Below are positions 8,966 through 18,888 of a stretch of DNA of 64,000 nucleotides, piece after piece. This DNA comes from Bin80 sp026708685 (lineage in GTDB: Bacteria > Bacteroidota > Rhodothermia > Rhodothermales > Bin80), in assembly GCA_965200955.1 (NCBI GenBank), contig OZ241742.1:1054001-1118000 (forward strand). The letters are read 5' to 3'. How positions within the stretch are numbered: position 1 is the stretch's first letter; every line of letters begins with the position of its first letter. The position numbers and the translations under genes are program-made. A model generated the notes under the pieces. It did no database searches and was not told the DNA's origin. It was given only the letters and a program-made list of their open reading frames with translations.

Positions 8966-9904
8966 ATGTTATTTACAGGGTCAGCTCCTGCATTGATCAC
9001 GCCATTTACACATGAGGGCGATATTGATGAAGCGGCGTTTTGTGCGTTGATTGATCATCAGATTGCATCGGGTTCATCAGCTCTGGTTGTACTGGGCACC
9101 ACAGGTGAGAATGCTACCATTAGTCTCAAAGAACGTACGAGGCTGGTCGCCCTTTCCGTAGAACATGTCCATCAACGCGTGCCATTGATCGTTGGAACAG
9201 GCAATAACTCTACAGATGAGAGCATTCGCTTTTCAGTGGAAGCATCTCGGCTGGGAGCAGATGGACTTCTCGTTGTTGGCCCCTACTACAACAAACCCCC
9301 TCAGCGAGGATTTCAAGCACATGTAAAGGCCATAGCTCATGCCATCTCCTGTCCGATCATTCTATACAATGTGCCAAGCCGTACCGGTTTTGATGCAACA
9401 ACCGAATGTATCCTTGAACTTGCACACGAGGTGCCTTCCGTAATTGGCGTGAAGGAAGCTTCTGGGGATCTGGCAAAGGTCGCAGACCTTATCAAGGGGC
9501 GACCTGACGGTTTTGCAGTGTATTCGGGGGATGACGAATGGACACTGTTTTTTTTAGCACTTGGTGGTGATGGAGTCATTTCAGTCGTCGGTAATGTGCT
9601 TCCCGGTCTGATGAGTCACTTGGTAAAATTGGTACTGGAAGGGAATATCAAGGAAGCCGCAGATCTCCATTACTCATTGCTCTTTGCAATGAGAGCCTGT
9701 TTTTTAGATACGAATCCCATTCCTGTCAAGGCGGTGCTCAGTCGGCTTGGCCAAGCACTCCCATATCTGCGTTTGCCCTTGGTGGAGATGACCAAAGAGC
9801 AGGAGGAAATGGTGATGTCTGATTTCTCGGATGCACTTCAGATGGAGCGTGCTTTACATCAGAATCATCTGGCTCACTCCTATGATTCAGGAACACATTC
9901 ATGA
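8966..9904 (+). CDS. dapA: 4-hydroxy-tetrahydrodipicolinate synthase
   Basis: 312 residues; class I aldolase TIM-barrel of the DapA family. Visible landmarks are LGTTGENATIS (43-53, pyruvate/ASA-binding TT pair), GPYYNKPPQ (105-113), LYNVPSRTG (133-141) with the catalytic Tyr, and the Schiff-base lysine in GVKEASGD (Lys163). It condenses pyruvate with aspartate semialdehyde, the committed step to diaminopimelate and lysine. It lies 24 bp after dapB and 109 bp before gyrA. The C-terminal 20 residues (His-rich, HSYDSGTHS) extend past the usual family end. N-acetylneuraminate lyase-type relatives are the main alternative, but the dap context and motif wording favour DapA. Confidence 0.95.
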   Translation: MLFTGSAPALITPFTHEGDIDEAAFCALIDHQIASGSSALVVLGTTGENATISLKERTRLVALSVEHVHQRVPLIVGTGNNSTDESIRFSVEASRLGADGLLVVGPYYNKPPQRGFQAHVKAIAHAISCPIILYNVPSRTGFDATTECILELAHEVPSVIGVKEASGDLAKVADLIKGRPDGFAVYSGDDEWTLFFLALGGDGVISVVGNVLPGLMSHLVKLVLEGNIKEAADLHYSLLFAMRACFLDTNPIPVKAVLSRLGQALPYLRLPLVEMTKEQEEMVMSDFSDALQMERALHQNHLAHSYDSGTHS

Positions 9905-10013
9905 TGATGACAATTCGCAAGCCCAATCCCCTATATACTGTAGTGATGGCTGTTGTTGTACTGCACATCCATCCATGATTTTTTTGAACGACACTAATAT
10001 TATCTGTTAAACA

Positions 10014-12629
10014 ATGACGGAAGAATTAACTGGACTAGAAGATGGTAATGATCGGGTGATACCCCTGAGTATTACCGAAGAAATGGAGTCCTCCTACATT
10101 GACTATTCCATGTCGGTGATTGTAGGACGTGCTCTACCAGATGTGCGAGACGGCTTGAAACCTGCTCATCGGCGTGTCCTTTTTGGGATGAACGAATTGG
10201 GCTTGAGTCCTGGCTCAACCTACAAAAGAAGTGCCCGTATCGTGGGAGAGGTTTTGGGCAAGTATCATCCGCATGGTGATACATCGGTCTATGACACGAT
10301 GGTGAGGATGGCACAGGACTTTTCACTTCGTTGCCCGCTGATTGACGGCCAGGGAAACTTTGGTTCTGTAGATGGAGATTCAGCTGCCGCAATGCGATAT
10401 ACCGAGGCCCGCCTGACTCGACTCGCATCGGAATTACTCCGGGACATCAAACAGGATACCGTTGATTTTCGGGAAAACTTTGATGGCTCATTGGAGGAGC
10501 CTGTTGTTTTACCCGCAGCGGTACCTAACCTTTTGGTCAATGGGGGAGACGGTATTGCGGTCGGAATGGCAACGAAAATTCCACCTCACAACCTGCGCGA
10601 GGTTGCCTCAGCCGTGATAGCATACATCGAAAATCCAATGATAGATACGGTTGGATTGATGGAGCATGTTCCGGGTCCTGATTTCCCGACGGGGGGAATC
10701 ATCTACGGAGTCAAGGGGATTCAGGCAGCCTATCACACTGGGCGTGGACGCATCCTGATCCGTGCCAAGATCCATGAAGAAGAACTGAGAGAGGGGCGTA
10801 TCGCGCTGATTATTACCGAAATTCCGTACCAGGTCAACAAGGCTCTATTGGTTGAGAAAATAGCAGAACTGGTGCGAGACAAGAAGATTGAGGGAATCCG
10901 TGATCTGCGCGACGAGAGTGACCGGGACGGAATGCGTATCGTCATTGAACTCAAAAAAGATGCCCATCCGAAAGTTGTAGAAAACAAGCTTTACAAATTC
11001 TCCAGATGTCAGCAGTCCTTCGGAGCGAATCTGGTTGCCTTGGTGAATGGACGTCCTGAAGTGCTTACGCTCAAGGATGCCATCATTCATTTTGTGAACC
11101 ATCGCCTAGAAGTCATCACGCGACGTACCCAGTTTCAACTTTCTGAGGTACAGAAGCAGGCTCATATTTTGGAAGGTTTAGTCATTGCTCTGGATCATTT
11201 GGACGCAGTGATTACGATCATACGAGAGTCCGACGATGTTGATGATGCCCGGGAGTGCCTGATTCATGGAAGATGGCCCTCAAAATTAACCCCCGACCAG
11301 ATTCAGCGTCTGGGGCTTTCCGAAGCTTCCCCAAGATCTGAAGAGGATCAGACTGAGGACTGGCTAACCGAGGTTCAGGCAAATGCAATTCTTGCACTTC
11401 GGCTCAGCCGACTCACTGGATTGGAGAGAGATAAAATCCTTGAAGATTTTCAAGCCAAGAAACAGGAGAGCGTTCGTCTGACGGAAATTCTTCACAGTGA
11501 AGAACTCCGCATGAACATCATCAAGGATGAAATTCAGGAGATCGGAGAAAAATACGGTGATGATCGTCGGACTGACATTGATGCCTACGGTGGAGATGAC
11601 ATTGTCATTGAAGATCTGGTTGATAATTTCAGGGTTGTCGTCACCATTTCGCATCAAGGAATCATCAAGAGAACCCCCTTGAATGACTTCCAGACTCAGG
11701 GACGTGGTGGAATTGGTTCACGGGGAAGTACGCTTCGAAGCGAGGACTACCTAGAGCATCTATTTATCTCTTACAACCTTGACTATCTGCTGATTTTCAC
11801 CGATCATGGTCAGTGTTATTATCTGCGGGTCTATAATATTCCCATCGGAGCACGGACAGCCAAGGGACGAAGCATTCGTAACCTGATTTCAATTCAGGAG
11901 GACGATCGGATCCGTGCTGTGCTCCCAGTGAGTAGGGAAGATTTCAGGAGTGAACATTTTTTGAAAACCCACTATGTTCTGTGTGCAACTCGTCTAGGGC
12001 TTCTCAAAAAAACAGCTCTCTGGCAGTATCGCAGGCCTTGGAAGAAGGGACTTCGTGCCATCAAGATTCGTGAGGGAGACTCTGTGATAGAGGTGCGACT
12101 GACCGATGGGAATTCTCAGATTATTCTTGCCTCATCTGGGGGATTCGCTAATCGACGTACCGAACATCGAATCCGATCGGTTGGCAGAGTTTCTCAGGGA
12201 GTGATCGGAATCCGACTTCAGGAAAATCAACATGTATTGGGAATGATTGTCGTCGGTGAAGACACAGACCAAACGCTCCTGACGATCACTGCCAACGGTT
12301 ATGGAAAACGGTCACAGATCAGTGATTTTCGAGAGATGGTTACCCCAGGAAGGGGAGTGATTGCCCACAAGATCAGCGAAAAAACAGGTCCGCTTGTTGC
12401 GATTCGTGGTGTGACCGACGCAGACGACTTGATGATTATCACTCATAATGGGATCTTAATTCGCCAGTCGGTTGACAGGATCAGAGTCATGAGTCGTAGT
12501 ACTCAGGGAGTACGAGTGATTCGACTCAGAGAAAATGATGCCATTGCAGACGTAACGAGAGTTCTTTTTGAGGATGAGGACGTATCGATTGAATCCCCTT
12601 CATCTGCAGAGTCCGACTCTGAGGAATAA
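10014..12629 (+). CDS. gyrA: DNA gyrase subunit A
   Basis: 871 residues. The N-terminal breakage-reunion domain shows SYIDYSMSVIVGRALPDVRD, HPHGDTSVYD and the catalytic Tyr129 in AAMRYTEARL. The tower/coiled-coil region follows (about 370-510), then a six-blade C-terminal beta-pinwheel whose first blade carries the GyrA box in the form QGRGGIG, the feature that separates GyrA from ParC. The position equivalent to E. coli Ser83 is Thr90, a natural wild-type residue in many bacteria, so it is not evidence of quinolone resistance. The tail is acidic (SPSSAESDSEE). It works with GyrB to introduce negative supercoils; gyrB is not in the window. Confidence 0.97.
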   Translation: MTEELTGLEDGNDRVIPLSITEEMESSYIDYSMSVIVGRALPDVRDGLKPAHRRVLFGMNELGLSPGSTYKRSARIVGEVLGKYHPHGDTSVYDTMVRMAQDFSLRCPLIDGQGNFGSVDGDSAAAMRYTEARLTRLASELLRDIKQDTVDFRENFDGSLEEPVVLPAAVPNLLVNGGDGIAVGMATKIPPHNLREVASAVIAYIENPMIDTVGLMEHVPGPDFPTGGIIYGVKGIQAAYHTGRGRILIRAKIHEEELREGRIALIITEIPYQVNKALLVEKIAELVRDKKIEGIRDLRDESDRDGMRIVIELKKDAHPKVVENKLYKFSRCQQSFGANLVALVNGRPEVLTLKDAIIHFVNHRLEVITRRTQFQLSEVQKQAHILEGLVIALDHLDAVITIIRESDDVDDARECLIHGRWPSKLTPDQIQRLGLSEASPRSEEDQTEDWLTEVQANAILALRLSRLTGLERDKILEDFQAKKQESVRLTEILHSEELRMNIIKDEIQEIGEKYGDDRRTDIDAYGGDDIVIEDLVDNFRVVVTISHQGIIKRTPLNDFQTQGRGGIGSRGSTLRSEDYLEHLFISYNLDYLLIFTDHGQCYYLRVYNIPIGARTAKGRSIRNLISIQEDDRIRAVLPVSREDFRSEHFLKTHYVLCATRLGLLKKTALWQYRRPWKKGLRAIKIREGDSVIEVRLTDGNSQIILASSGGFANRRTEHRIRSVGRVSQGVIGIRLQENQHVLGMIVVGEDTDQTLLTITANGYGKRSQISDFREMVTPGRGVIAHKISEKTGPLVAIRGVTDADDLMIITHNGILIRQSVDRIRVMSRSTQGVRVIRLRENDAIADVTRVLFEDEDVSIESPSSAESDSEE

Positions 12630-13004
12630 CCACTTTCATCGGAACAGTTTACATGATCGTAATGCAGTGCTCAGATTAGTGAGCTGCTGTTGATTAGGAC
12701 ATGTGATCCTCCATTAAGCATGATCAATGCAGAACGAAAAATGGCTGGCAGTAGTGGACTGCGAATCCTTCAACGGCATCCTGCGAAACAATGGGCTCCG
12801 TTCATTTCGACGGATCTAATCATCAATTTTATCAAACCCGAATGATGAATCATTGATACTATTGTGGTAAAGCATTCAATGGCTTGGATGAAAGTCATTG
12901 TGTGTCATTATCTGGCCAAGTCATCATCTGCTTCATTCAGAGGGTATGCTGATGAGCCATTCTTCCGTTCTGTAGTATGAACTCCAACGAATTCATATGA
13001 ATCC
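12630..13004. other. Intergenic stretch without a gene
   Basis: 375 bp between gyrA and the Sel1 gene. A 41-codon frame (12720-12845) exists but has no recognisable family and no ribosome-binding site. No strong terminator hairpin was seen after gyrA. Confidence 0.35.
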
Positions 13005-14030
13005 ATGATAGACATACAAAGCCTTTGTCAGGCGGCCAAAGCAGGACACATCAAGTCTCAATTCCAGCTCGGCAGTGCGTATCAGCATGGACGGGGCGTT
13101 GAACGAGATTTAACGGAGGCACTACACTGGTACACCAAGGTAGCCGAACAGGGAGGAGTTGAATCCCAGTACCGAGTAGGACTGGCATACTACTACGGAG
13201 ACGGAGTAACAAAAGATGTCAAACGAGCTATCCAATGGTTCACAAAAGCTGCTCGTCAAGGGCATGTGGATGCTCAGTACAGAATAGGACTCGCCTACTA
13301 TTACGGGGATGGTGGTAATCAAGACCACACCAAAGCGGCCAAATGGTGGCACAAAGCAGCGGAATCCAAAACCATCAAGGGACATCGCAAATCCGAGCGT
13401 AGACTTGGCCAAGCCTACTCCTACGGGATCGGAGTGAAACAGGATTATACGACGGCCGCACAATGGTTCAAGAAAGCTGCCCGTAAATCTGATCAAATAG
13501 CTCAGTATTATCTGGGGAAAGCGTACTCCTACGGCAACGGAGTCAAACAAGATGTAACGGAGGCACTCCTCTGGTTTAGGAAGGCGGCTTTACAGGGAAA
13601 TATCAGATCTCAATACGAACTTGGAAAGTCCTATGCGAATGGAGAGGGGGTCCAACAGGACTATGCACAGGCGGCTTATTGGTGGAGAAAAGTAGCAGAA
13701 CAGGGATACGTAAAGGCACAGTACAAACTAGGCACAGCCTATGCCCAGGGCGAGGGCGTAGAGCATGATGACGCGGAGGCCTTCCGATGGCTCATGCTCG
13801 CTGCCGAACAGGACGACGACAGAGCTCAACGTAGCGTTGGGCTTGCTTACATGAATGGCAATGGAGTAGAGGAAAATGAAACGGCCGCCATTCACTGGTG
13901 GACCCTGGCAGCCAATCAAGGAAATCAAGAGGCCCACAAGGATCTCATGGTCATTGGAAATTATCCAACCGATCGACTAGGCGAGACATCAGAACCGATG
14001 GATGAAACCACCATGCCCCCTTTTAACTGA
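13005..14030 (+). CDS. Sel1-repeat (tetratricopeptide-like) protein
   Basis: 341 residues made almost entirely of about eight 36-residue Sel1-like repeats, each with the pattern A..QYxLGxAYxxGxGVxxDxxxAxxWxxKAAxQG (for example residues 20-55, 56-91 and following). No signal peptide or membrane segment is visible, so it is probably cytoplasmic. Sel1 proteins are alpha-solenoid adaptors that bind other proteins; no partner can be read from the sequence. The third repeat departs slightly (GDGGNQDHTK). A convergent membrane-anchored coiled-coil protein follows 29 bp downstream on the other strand. Confidence 0.9.
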   Translation: MIDIQSLCQAAKAGHIKSQFQLGSAYQHGRGVERDLTEALHWYTKVAEQGGVESQYRVGLAYYYGDGVTKDVKRAIQWFTKAARQGHVDAQYRIGLAYYYGDGGNQDHTKAAKWWHKAAESKTIKGHRKSERRLGQAYSYGIGVKQDYTTAAQWFKKAARKSDQIAQYYLGKAYSYGNGVKQDVTEALLWFRKAALQGNIRSQYELGKSYANGEGVQQDYAQAAYWWRKVAEQGYVKAQYKLGTAYAQGEGVEHDDAEAFRWLMLAAEQDDDRAQRSVGLAYMNGNGVEENETAAIHWWTLAANQGNQEAHKDLMVIGNYPTDRLGETSEPMDETTMPPFN

Positions 14031-14059
14031 TCTGATGCGGCTTTTGTGGGGGCTCAATG

Positions 14060-14614
14060 TTAGAGTTTCCCAACGAGTCGAGGAGCTTCTTTGCCCTCTA
14101 TATTGAGCAATCTATCCCTCAATTCAATTCCCAGCACTTGTCGAACCTCAAATTCAGAGATACCTTGTTCATAGGCGATGTCGCGAATAAGTCGACGATT
14201 TTCATCCGAGTAGTGTGTATCGTCTTGGACATATTGAAAACTAAATTCTTGGATGTCATAAGGTTCCATACCTTTGACCTCATGCTGTACTACATCAGAA
14301 ATTTTTTTGACCCAATTAGGTGCATCTAAATTTTTTGAGATTTCCTGTCCAAAATCAGTAAGTCGGACTGGGCTTTGTTTGTCTGCCACTTTTGATCCCA
14401 TTCGATAGGATATATCAAAAATGTTACTTGTTAAGGATCTTATATCATTTTTGATATCTTGTATGGAAATCCCAAATTGAGATAATTTTGCATCAACAGA
14501 TCCCATCCACTTTAAATGGTCAGATTTTTGAGATTTGACCGTCATGAATACAGCAAAAACAGCGGCTATTGCAATGACCACGGAACAGATTACGGGTAGC
14601 CAAGTGGCAATCAT
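14060..14614 (-). CDS. Single-span membrane protein of unknown function
   Basis: 184 residues. The N-terminus is one hydrophobic helix (residues 3-26, LPVICSVVIAIAAVFAVFMT) followed by a basic patch and a likely coiled coil (about 28-75, DAKLSQFGISIQDIKNDIRS). Residues 80-184 are soluble, with a short segment SPVRLTDFGQEISK and a charged helical tail. I do not recognise a named family. The layout, a membrane anchor plus cytoplasmic helical domain, resembles small signalling or assembly proteins, but no function is claimed. It lies convergent to the Sel1-repeat gene. Confidence 0.6.
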   Translation of the reverse strand: MIATWLPVICSVVIAIAAVFAVFMTVKSQKSDHLKWMGSVDAKLSQFGISIQDIKNDIRSLTSNIFDISYRMGSKVADKQSPVRLTDFGQEISKNLDAPNWVKKISDVVQHEVKGMEPYDIQEFSFQYVQDDTHYSDENRRLIRDIAYEQGISEFEVRQVLGIELRDRLLNIEGKEAPRLVGKL

Positions 14615-15041
14615 TATTACTGGGATTTAAGGCGTTTTGAAGTAAGTTCTTCAATCAATATACGCATTGAACCTTAAACGTGTTCAATAACCCCGAAAAA
14701 TTACTGACAAGAAAACACTAAAAAGAACTTTATGTAATGCCTGCCCTTGTTACATCCTTTCTTGTAAAAATCGAATTAATGTATACTGGGCATTATTTCC
14801 CACAAGGTCTGTCTTTATTTTGATCGTAAATTGTTAAAAGCATCTATCGATTGTGAAGATAATAATGTATGATATTGATAAAATATGATTGATGGGATTG
14901 CAAGAGCACCATTTGAAAAGAGATGTATAAAAACGGAAATCAATGAATCCATTTCCATTAGACACCTATCAGTAGAACTCTGCAACATTCTGATTCCTTA
15001 ATGGTTGTATCCTTTCGTTATAGGGCATCGCTAACTCCATA
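14615..15041. other. Intergenic stretch upstream of EcoRI-type methylase
   Basis: 427 bp, AT-rich, with no credible gene. It separates the divergent membrane protein and methylase genes and should hold both promoters, but no clear TAnnTTTG box could be assigned. Confidence 0.35.
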
Positions 15042-15998
15042 ATGCCAAATCCTAGTCTCAGTGCTGCTCGTCGTAATAAGAAGGATGAGTTTTATACGCA
15101 ATTATCGGATATTGAAAACGAGCTCCGGCATTACCATGATCACTTTGAGGGTAAGGTGATCTACTGTAATTGTGATGATCCCCAAGTGAGTAATTTCTTC
15201 TATTATTTCGCTTCCAATTTTAAGTTGCTCAAACTTAAGAAACTCATCACAACCTGTTACAAGAATCAACAGGATATATTTTCAACCGAAGATTCGGAGG
15301 AAGCTGTTTTTCTGGAATATGATGGTAAAAACGCAACATGGACCAGAGATCATCTGACGGGTGTGGTTAAGCCCTTAGAAGGCAATGGAGATTTCCGAAG
15401 TACCGAGTGCATTAAGTTATTGGAGCAAGCGGATATTGTGATTACCAATCCCCCGTTTTCATTGTTCAGAGAGTATCTTTCTCAACTCATTGAGTATGGT
15501 AAGAAATTCTTGGTTATCGGGCCAAGGAATGCGATCATCTATAAGGAAATCTTCCCAGAAATAAAAAATGATAAGATATGGTTGGGCTTGGGGTTTGTAG
15601 CAGGCAATGCATATTTTGAAGCAAAACACCCAGAAAATTTTAAATCAGGAGTCTACAATCAAGAGACTGGGTTAGTCAAATTTAGAAATGTAGTGTGGTA
15701 TACAAACCTTTCTCATGAGAAAAGAAATGAAGAATTGTATCTGTGGAAGAACTATTCTCCTGATGAGTATCCCCACTATGACAATTATGATGCGATTGAA
15801 GTGGACAGAGTTGTCAATATTCCCTGTGATTGGGATGGTGCAATGGGTGTTCCAATTACATTTTTGGATCACTACAATCCAGATCAGTTTGAAATCATTG
15901 GAAGGATGAACTCCAATGCAGTCACTGATCTCCAGCTGGGCATCCCCTATGTGAATGGAGTTGCCAAATATGCCCGAATCATCATTCGCAGAAGATAA
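15042..15998 (+). CDS. EcoRI-type adenine DNA methyltransferase, copy 1
   Basis: 318 residues of the EcoRI methylase family: RRNKKDEFYTQLSDIENEL (11-29), VIYCNCDDPQVSNFF (39-53), LITTCYKN (68-75), a GDFRS segment (116-120) and the N6-adenine catalytic motif DIVITNPPFS (131-140). The C-terminus GVAKYARIIIRRR matches the family end. Such enzymes methylate adenine in a specific DNA site to protect it from a partner nuclease. No endonuclease gene lies next to this copy, so it may be a solitary methylase. It is clearly related to, but diverged from, the copies at 55967 and 57007. Confidence 0.9.
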   Translation: MPNPSLSAARRNKKDEFYTQLSDIENELRHYHDHFEGKVIYCNCDDPQVSNFFYYFASNFKLLKLKKLITTCYKNQQDIFSTEDSEEAVFLEYDGKNATWTRDHLTGVVKPLEGNGDFRSTECIKLLEQADIVITNPPFSLFREYLSQLIEYGKKFLVIGPRNAIIYKEIFPEIKNDKIWLGLGFVAGNAYFEAKHPENFKSGVYNQETGLVKFRNVVWYTNLSHEKRNEELYLWKNYSPDEYPHYDNYDAIEVDRVVNIPCDWDGAMGVPITFLDHYNPDQFEIIGRMNSNAVTDLQLGIPYVNGVAKYARIIIRRR

Positions 15999-16182
15999 CA
16001 CGCTCTACGAAGTTCTCCCCCTTGGATATTGATGTCCAATAGTTGACGAACAGTCGCAGGGATAATCATGAGAGAGAATGACTGATGCTGGTGCAGATGA
16101 ATAGACGGAATAGTCAAGTGTCAACCTTTTTGGAATCATTGATTCAGCCTTACTCAAGGGTCATTCTGACGATAGTATCTAC

Positions 16183-16917
16183 ATGAAGCGTAGAGATTCT
16201 ACCCAGACACCCATGCTATGGGATCACCTAAGTCCATGGATTTTTCCAGTTCGCCATGGCACAGGATCTCAATTGGTCTATGTGGATCTGGACATCAGTC
16301 AACATGCGGATCAAGAGGCACTTCCTTGGCTAGACCCTATGGAAGTAGAGCGTTGGAAGCGATATCAGGTTGAACGTTCAAAAAGAGAATTCTCCTTGTG
16401 TAGAGCTGCACTTCGGCAGTTACTTTGCAAGCACTTGAGATGCGAAAATGCTCAACTCTGCTTTCCAACACAACCACATGGGAAACCCTACGCCATGGTT
16501 GATGGAAAACGGGTATCCATAGAATTCAGTGTAACTCATAGTGATCCACACGGGCTCATTATGATTGCGGATCATGCCCGAGTGGGCATTGATGTAGAAA
16601 CTCCTAAAGCTCAGAGAGACTACGACGCAATTGCAAAGATGATCTTCAGCCCTGACGAGTACGCCGACATTCTATCCTTGACGGGTCAAGCAAAAACAGA
16701 TCAATTCTACCGTATATGGACATTCAAGGAAGCACTTGTCAAAGCGGTTGGTGATGGGCTATCCAGAAATCTGACAAAGATTGAGATCCCTCCATCGTTT
16801 CGTCTTGGAGGGCAAAAAGGTGTGATTGAATTTCCAGAGTCATCTGGTAAGCGATGGATTCTGGAAGATCTAAGTACTCAAAAATACGCAGCGGCAAGTG
16901 CTATGGAGATACTGTAA
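16183..16917 (+). CDS. 4'-phosphopantetheinyl transferase, Sfp-type
   Basis: 244 residues, the length of the Sfp/AcpT-like class. The Mg-binding motif VGIDVE (134-139) and the second signature IWTFKEALVKAVGDGL (178-193) are intact; FSVTHS (115-120) is the usual SxxH region. It moves the phosphopantetheine arm of coenzyme A onto carrier proteins of fatty-acid, polyketide or peptide synthases. No carrier-protein gene is nearby, so its client is unknown. The start at 16183 gives a slightly long N-terminus; convergent phoH begins its stop 60 bp downstream. Confidence 0.9.
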   Translation: MKRRDSTQTPMLWDHLSPWIFPVRHGTGSQLVYVDLDISQHADQEALPWLDPMEVERWKRYQVERSKREFSLCRAALRQLLCKHLRCENAQLCFPTQPHGKPYAMVDGKRVSIEFSVTHSDPHGLIMIADHARVGIDVETPKAQRDYDAIAKMIFSPDEYADILSLTGQAKTDQFYRIWTFKEALVKAVGDGLSRNLTKIEIPPSFRLGGQKGVIEFPESSGKRWILEDLSTQKYAAASAMEIL

Positions 16918-16976
16918 TACGCAGTGATCAAAGAAAGATGTGCTCCTCACTGAAAACCCCTATGAAGAGAACTTTT

Positions 16977-17936
16977 TTAAGAGTGATGATGGCTTCCATT
17001 TTTTTCATAGGCATCAATAATGTCCTTCACCAATCGGTGGCGAACCACATCAATCTGGCTGAAAAACACAAAACTGATTCCGCTAATGTCTTTTAGGATG
17101 GAGGTTGCCTCCTGAAGGCCGCTTTGTTTCGGATCCTGAAGGTCTACTTGAGTAAGATCGCCAGTAATGATGGCACGGCTGTTGACTCCAAGGCGAGTCA
17201 AAAACATTTTCATCTGAATCGCGGTGGCATTTTGGGCTTCATCAAGAATGACGAAAGATGAATTCAGGGTTCTCCCCCGCATGAATGCCAGTGGAACGAT
17301 CTCAATCGTATGATCCTGCATATGGGCAGAAAGTTTTTCGGAGGGCATGAATTCTTCCAGAGCATCATAGAGAGGACGCAAGTAAGGATCAATCTTTTCG
17401 CGAAAATCCCCAGGTAAAAACCCAAGACGCTCTCCGGCTTCCACAGCGGGGCGACACAGGATGATTCGCTTGACCTGCTTAGCTTTGAGTGCTGCAACCG
17501 CCAGTGCAACCGCCAAATACGTTTTACCAGTCCCTGCGGGCCCAATGGCGAATACAATGTCGTTGTTTCGACTGGACGCAAATAATTTTGCCTGGCCGGG
17601 AGTCTTCGTTCTAACCATTCCACCAGAGGGTGTGTATAAGACGACTTCACCAATCCCCTCATTGGATGGTCTTGGACGAGCAGTAGACATGGCAAGGATA
17701 GTGTCAAGATCCCCAGAGGTCACCAATCCGTTGCGAATGGCCACGGATGCAAGTTCTGAGAAGGTATGTTTTATCGAGTTCAATGCTTGGATAGGTCCCC
17801 GAAGGTGGACCTTGTTTCCCCGTGCAATGATCTGAGTTTCGGGAAAGGCTTCCTCAATTCGTTTCAAGTGCACATCATGGGTGCCGAACAGTAAAAGAGG
17901 ATCGGACTGTTCAAGCGTAAGAGTGGTTTCTGTCAA
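16977..17936 (-). CDS. phoH: PhoH-like ATPase
   Basis: 319 residues. An N-terminal KH-like RNA-binding segment (IIARGNKVHLRGP, about 35-47) precedes the PhoH ATPase core with Walker A GPAGTGKTYLAV (about 133-144), the family motif PAVEAGERLGFLPGD and Walker B FVILDEAQNAT. The family is linked to RNA metabolism, often next to ybeY; ybeY is not seen here. It is divergent from dapF, with 62 bp between starts. The usual name is phoH/ybeZ. Confidence 0.93.
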   Translation of the reverse strand: MTETTLTLEQSDPLLLFGTHDVHLKRIEEAFPETQIIARGNKVHLRGPIQALNSIKHTFSELASVAIRNGLVTSGDLDTILAMSTARPRPSNEGIGEVVLYTPSGGMVRTKTPGQAKLFASSRNNDIVFAIGPAGTGKTYLAVALAVAALKAKQVKRIILCRPAVEAGERLGFLPGDFREKIDPYLRPLYDALEEFMPSEKLSAHMQDHTIEIVPLAFMRGRTLNSSFVILDEAQNATAIQMKMFLTRLGVNSRAIITGDLTQVDLQDPKQSGLQEATSILKDISGISFVFFSQIDVVRHRLVKDIIDAYEKNGSHHHS

Positions 17937-17998
17937 TTTTTTGTTGGATTCAGAGGATCTGGTTTACAGGTAAACAACGTAGTGCCGTTAATGTGTCA

Positions 17999-18832
17999 AT
18001 GAAGGGGTTGATTGTGGAATTTACAAAGATGAATGGAGCGGGCAACGATTTTATCGTGATAGATAACCGTTTCTATCACTTCTCTATTGCTGAACTCTCC
18101 CAGATTGCTCTCCAGCAGTGTCCTAGACGGACTGGAATCGGAGCCGATGGTGTCTTGGCACTTGCATCCCCTGAATCAAGTGATGCAGATTACCGCATGA
18201 TCTATATCAATGCTGATGGATCCGAGGGAACCATGTGTGGTAATGGAGCACGCTGTTTGGCAAAATTTGCATACGAGGGCGGAATTCTTAAAAGGCAGGT
18301 ATCCATGCAAACCGCTTCTGGATCATGTATGGTATCCATCCCCGAAGAAGGCCCCGTTCGCATCTATGTAGATCCTCCAAAGAACTATGATCGCTCTTTG
18401 CGTTTAGAAACACAACTTCCAGATGCAATTGACTCCGTACATTATCTTTGGCCGGGGACTCAACATCTGGTATGTTTGACAAACAATGTCGTGAAGTTCA
18501 AGGTTGATACCTGGGGGCCAATTTTCCGTCATGATCCAGCACTTGCCCCAGAAGGGGCCAATATTAACTTTGTTGAGTTGGACTCTTCAGACTCTTCCAT
18601 CAAGGTACGTACCTACGAAAAAGGTGTAGAAGCAGAAACATTGGCATGCGGAACAGGTGCAGTTGCAAGTACTTTTGTAGCACATGCTGTTGGGCTGATC
18701 AAGGGGCATGTCTGTCATGTCAGGATGAAAGGAGGAACCTTGACCGTAGGATTGGAGGAGGATAGAGTTTATCTGGAGGGGCCAGCTACATCCGTCTATC
18801 GTGGTTCTTTTTTGCGAATCCCCACAGCATAG
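17999..18832 (+). CDS. dapF: Diaminopimelate epimerase
   Basis: 277 residues from the ATG at 17999 (a GTG at 17993 would add two residues). The two catalytic cysteines lie in the expected motifs: TMCGNGARC (Cys80) and ETLACGTGA (Cys217). The start FTKMNGAGNDFIVID is the typical DapF N-terminus. The enzyme converts LL- to meso-diaminopimelate for peptidoglycan and lysine, completing the pathway begun by dapA and dapB at 8-10 kb. It is divergent from phoH. Confidence 0.96.
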   Translation: MKGLIVEFTKMNGAGNDFIVIDNRFYHFSIAELSQIALQQCPRRTGIGADGVLALASPESSDADYRMIYINADGSEGTMCGNGARCLAKFAYEGGILKRQVSMQTASGSCMVSIPEEGPVRIYVDPPKNYDRSLRLETQLPDAIDSVHYLWPGTQHLVCLTNNVVKFKVDTWGPIFRHDPALAPEGANINFVELDSSDSSIKVRTYEKGVEAETLACGTGAVASTFVAHAVGLIKGHVCHVRMKGGTLTVGLEEDRVYLEGPATSVYRGSFLRIPTA

Positions 18833-18888
18833 AAACAAAATACCCCGTACATCTCGTAAGATCCACCTGTAACAAGTTTTTCCCTCTC

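Noticed and set aside
10281..10295. Thr at the GyrA quinolone-determining position
   Set aside because: Thr (or Ser) here is a common wild-type state; it does not indicate acquired resistance.
12720..12845. 41-codon plus-strand frame between gyrA and the Sel1 gene
   Set aside because: Too short, no family, no ribosome-binding site.
13005..14030. Tandem repeats suggestive of a CRISPR or VNTR
   Set aside because: The periodicity is the ~108-base unit of Sel1 protein repeats within a coding gene.
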